From: Bacteroidota bacterium
Lineage (GTDB): Bacteria > Bacteroidota > Ignavibacteria > Ignavibacteriales > Melioribacteraceae
Reading direction: 5' to 3'
Assembly (NCBI GenBank): GCA_023453125.1
Contig: JAEXUB010000062.1
Location: forward strand, 1-7,311
DNA: 7,311 nt
Made by a program: the position numbers and the translations under genes. Position 1 is the first letter of the stretch. Each line of letters starts with the position of its first letter. Positions 7,150-7,311 of this stretch are shown in pieces. Under the pieces are notes generated by a model that was not told the DNA's origin, did no database searches, and saw nothing but the letters and a program-made list of their open reading frames with translations.

Positions 7150-7182
7150 AGCGCGGCAAACCGAAGCCGCGCTTCTTATTTT
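7150..7182 (+). terminator. Intrinsic terminator of tRNA-Phe
   Basis: AGCGCGGC (7150-7157) pairs perfectly with GCCGCGCT (7166-7173) around an 8-nt loop, and is followed by a T-rich tail (TCTTATTTT). It begins 5 bp after the tRNA ends. Confidence 0.8.
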
Positions 7183-7228
7183 AAACCTTTTTCCTTACAG
7201 TAATTTAAACGAACTCATTAAAAGTTAT

Positions 7229-7290
7229 TTGTGCCGGCGGTCCCCCCGCAGAGCGGGACTCACTAAGTTCGGATTCCGTCCCTGTCCACC
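7229..7290 (+). repeat. Interrupted near-copy of the tRNA-Phe 3' half
   Basis: Bases 7229-7241 match 7114-7126 of the tRNA (variable loop and 5' T-stem strand) at 12 of 13 positions. Bases 7268-7290 match 7126-7147 (T-loop to acceptor end) with one extra G and one C-to-T change. The two blocks are split by 26 bp (7242-7267) absent from the tRNA, which hold a CCCGC/GCGGG hairpin (7245-7257). The copy reads A-CCA after the acceptor strand, unlike the intact gene. There is no D-arm or anticodon arm, so it is not a functional tRNA. It may be an attachment-site remnant, a tRNA-derived repeat or a decayed tRNA. Confidence 0.65.
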
Positions 7291-7303
7291 ATAGGCGGAC
7301 AGG
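7281..7303. repeat. Hairpin formed on the duplicated acceptor-end sequence
   Basis: CCTGTCCACC (7281-7290) pairs with GGCGGACAGG (7294-7303) around an ATA loop, with a single A-C mismatch. No T-run follows within the window, so it is not called a terminator. The left arm is the acceptor strand of the tRNA-like copy, and the right arm contains GGACAGG, the matching 5' acceptor strand. Confidence 0.6.
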
Positions 7304-7311
7304 CCCACTCT

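Noticed and set aside
7067..7294. 75-codon open frame covering the tRNA (protein containing QVAQSVEQRTENP)
   Set aside because: It is the well-known spurious translation of a tRNA gene and runs through the terminator and the tRNA-like repeat.
7183..7311. Second tRNA gene or CRISPR repeat in the right-end sequence
   Set aside because: Only a T-arm and acceptor 3' strand can be matched, with no D-arm or anticodon arm, and there is no regular repeat-spacer pattern.

Overview
The window looks like a chromosomal segment of a moderately AT-rich bacterium, probably from the Bacteroidota/Ignavibacteriota side of the FCB group. The clues are purine-rich AAGGA-type ribosome binding sites, a promoter upstream of the tRNA gene that fits the Bacteroidota-type layout (TTTG, 19 nt, TAnnTTT), a membrane histidine kinase with a Y_Y_Y-like sensor region, and a bacterial cyclic-2,3-diphosphoglycerate-synthetase-like gene next to carbamate kinase. 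This placement is inference; no taxonomic marker in the window settles it.

Layout. Bases 1-1501 (minus strand) encode a sensor histidine kinase whose C-terminal end lies beyond the window edge. A 310-bp divergent intergenic region (1502-1811) separates it from four plus-strand genes: glmS (glucosamine-6-phosphate synthase), a 439-residue P-loop protein of the cyclic 2,3-diphosphoglycerate synthetase family, arcC (carbamate kinase) and arcB/argF (ornithine carbamoyltransferase, GTG start). The gaps are 20 bp, a 4-bp ATGA overlap and 35 bp, and a strong intrinsic terminator follows at 6970-6994, so the four genes are probably cotranscribed. Next come a promoter-like region, a complete tRNA-Phe(GAA) gene (7073-7145) and its own terminator. 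The last ~85 bases hold a broken near-copy of the 3' half of that tRNA, interrupted by 26 bp, followed by a hairpin built from its acceptor-stem sequence.

How the genes fit together. Ornithine carbamoyltransferase and carbamate kinase together convert citrulline, phosphate and ADP to ornithine, ATP, ammonia and CO2, the last two steps of the arginine deiminase route. No arginine deiminase, arginine/ornithine antiporter or ArgR/ArcR-type regulator gene is present here. In their place the cDPG-synthetase-like protein is translationally coupled to carbamate kinase, which is the most intriguing functional association in the window. GlmS, which uses glutamine and fructose-6-phosphate to start amino-sugar synthesis, heads the cluster. 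The most unusual sequence structure is the tRNA-derived, interrupted repeat at the right end.
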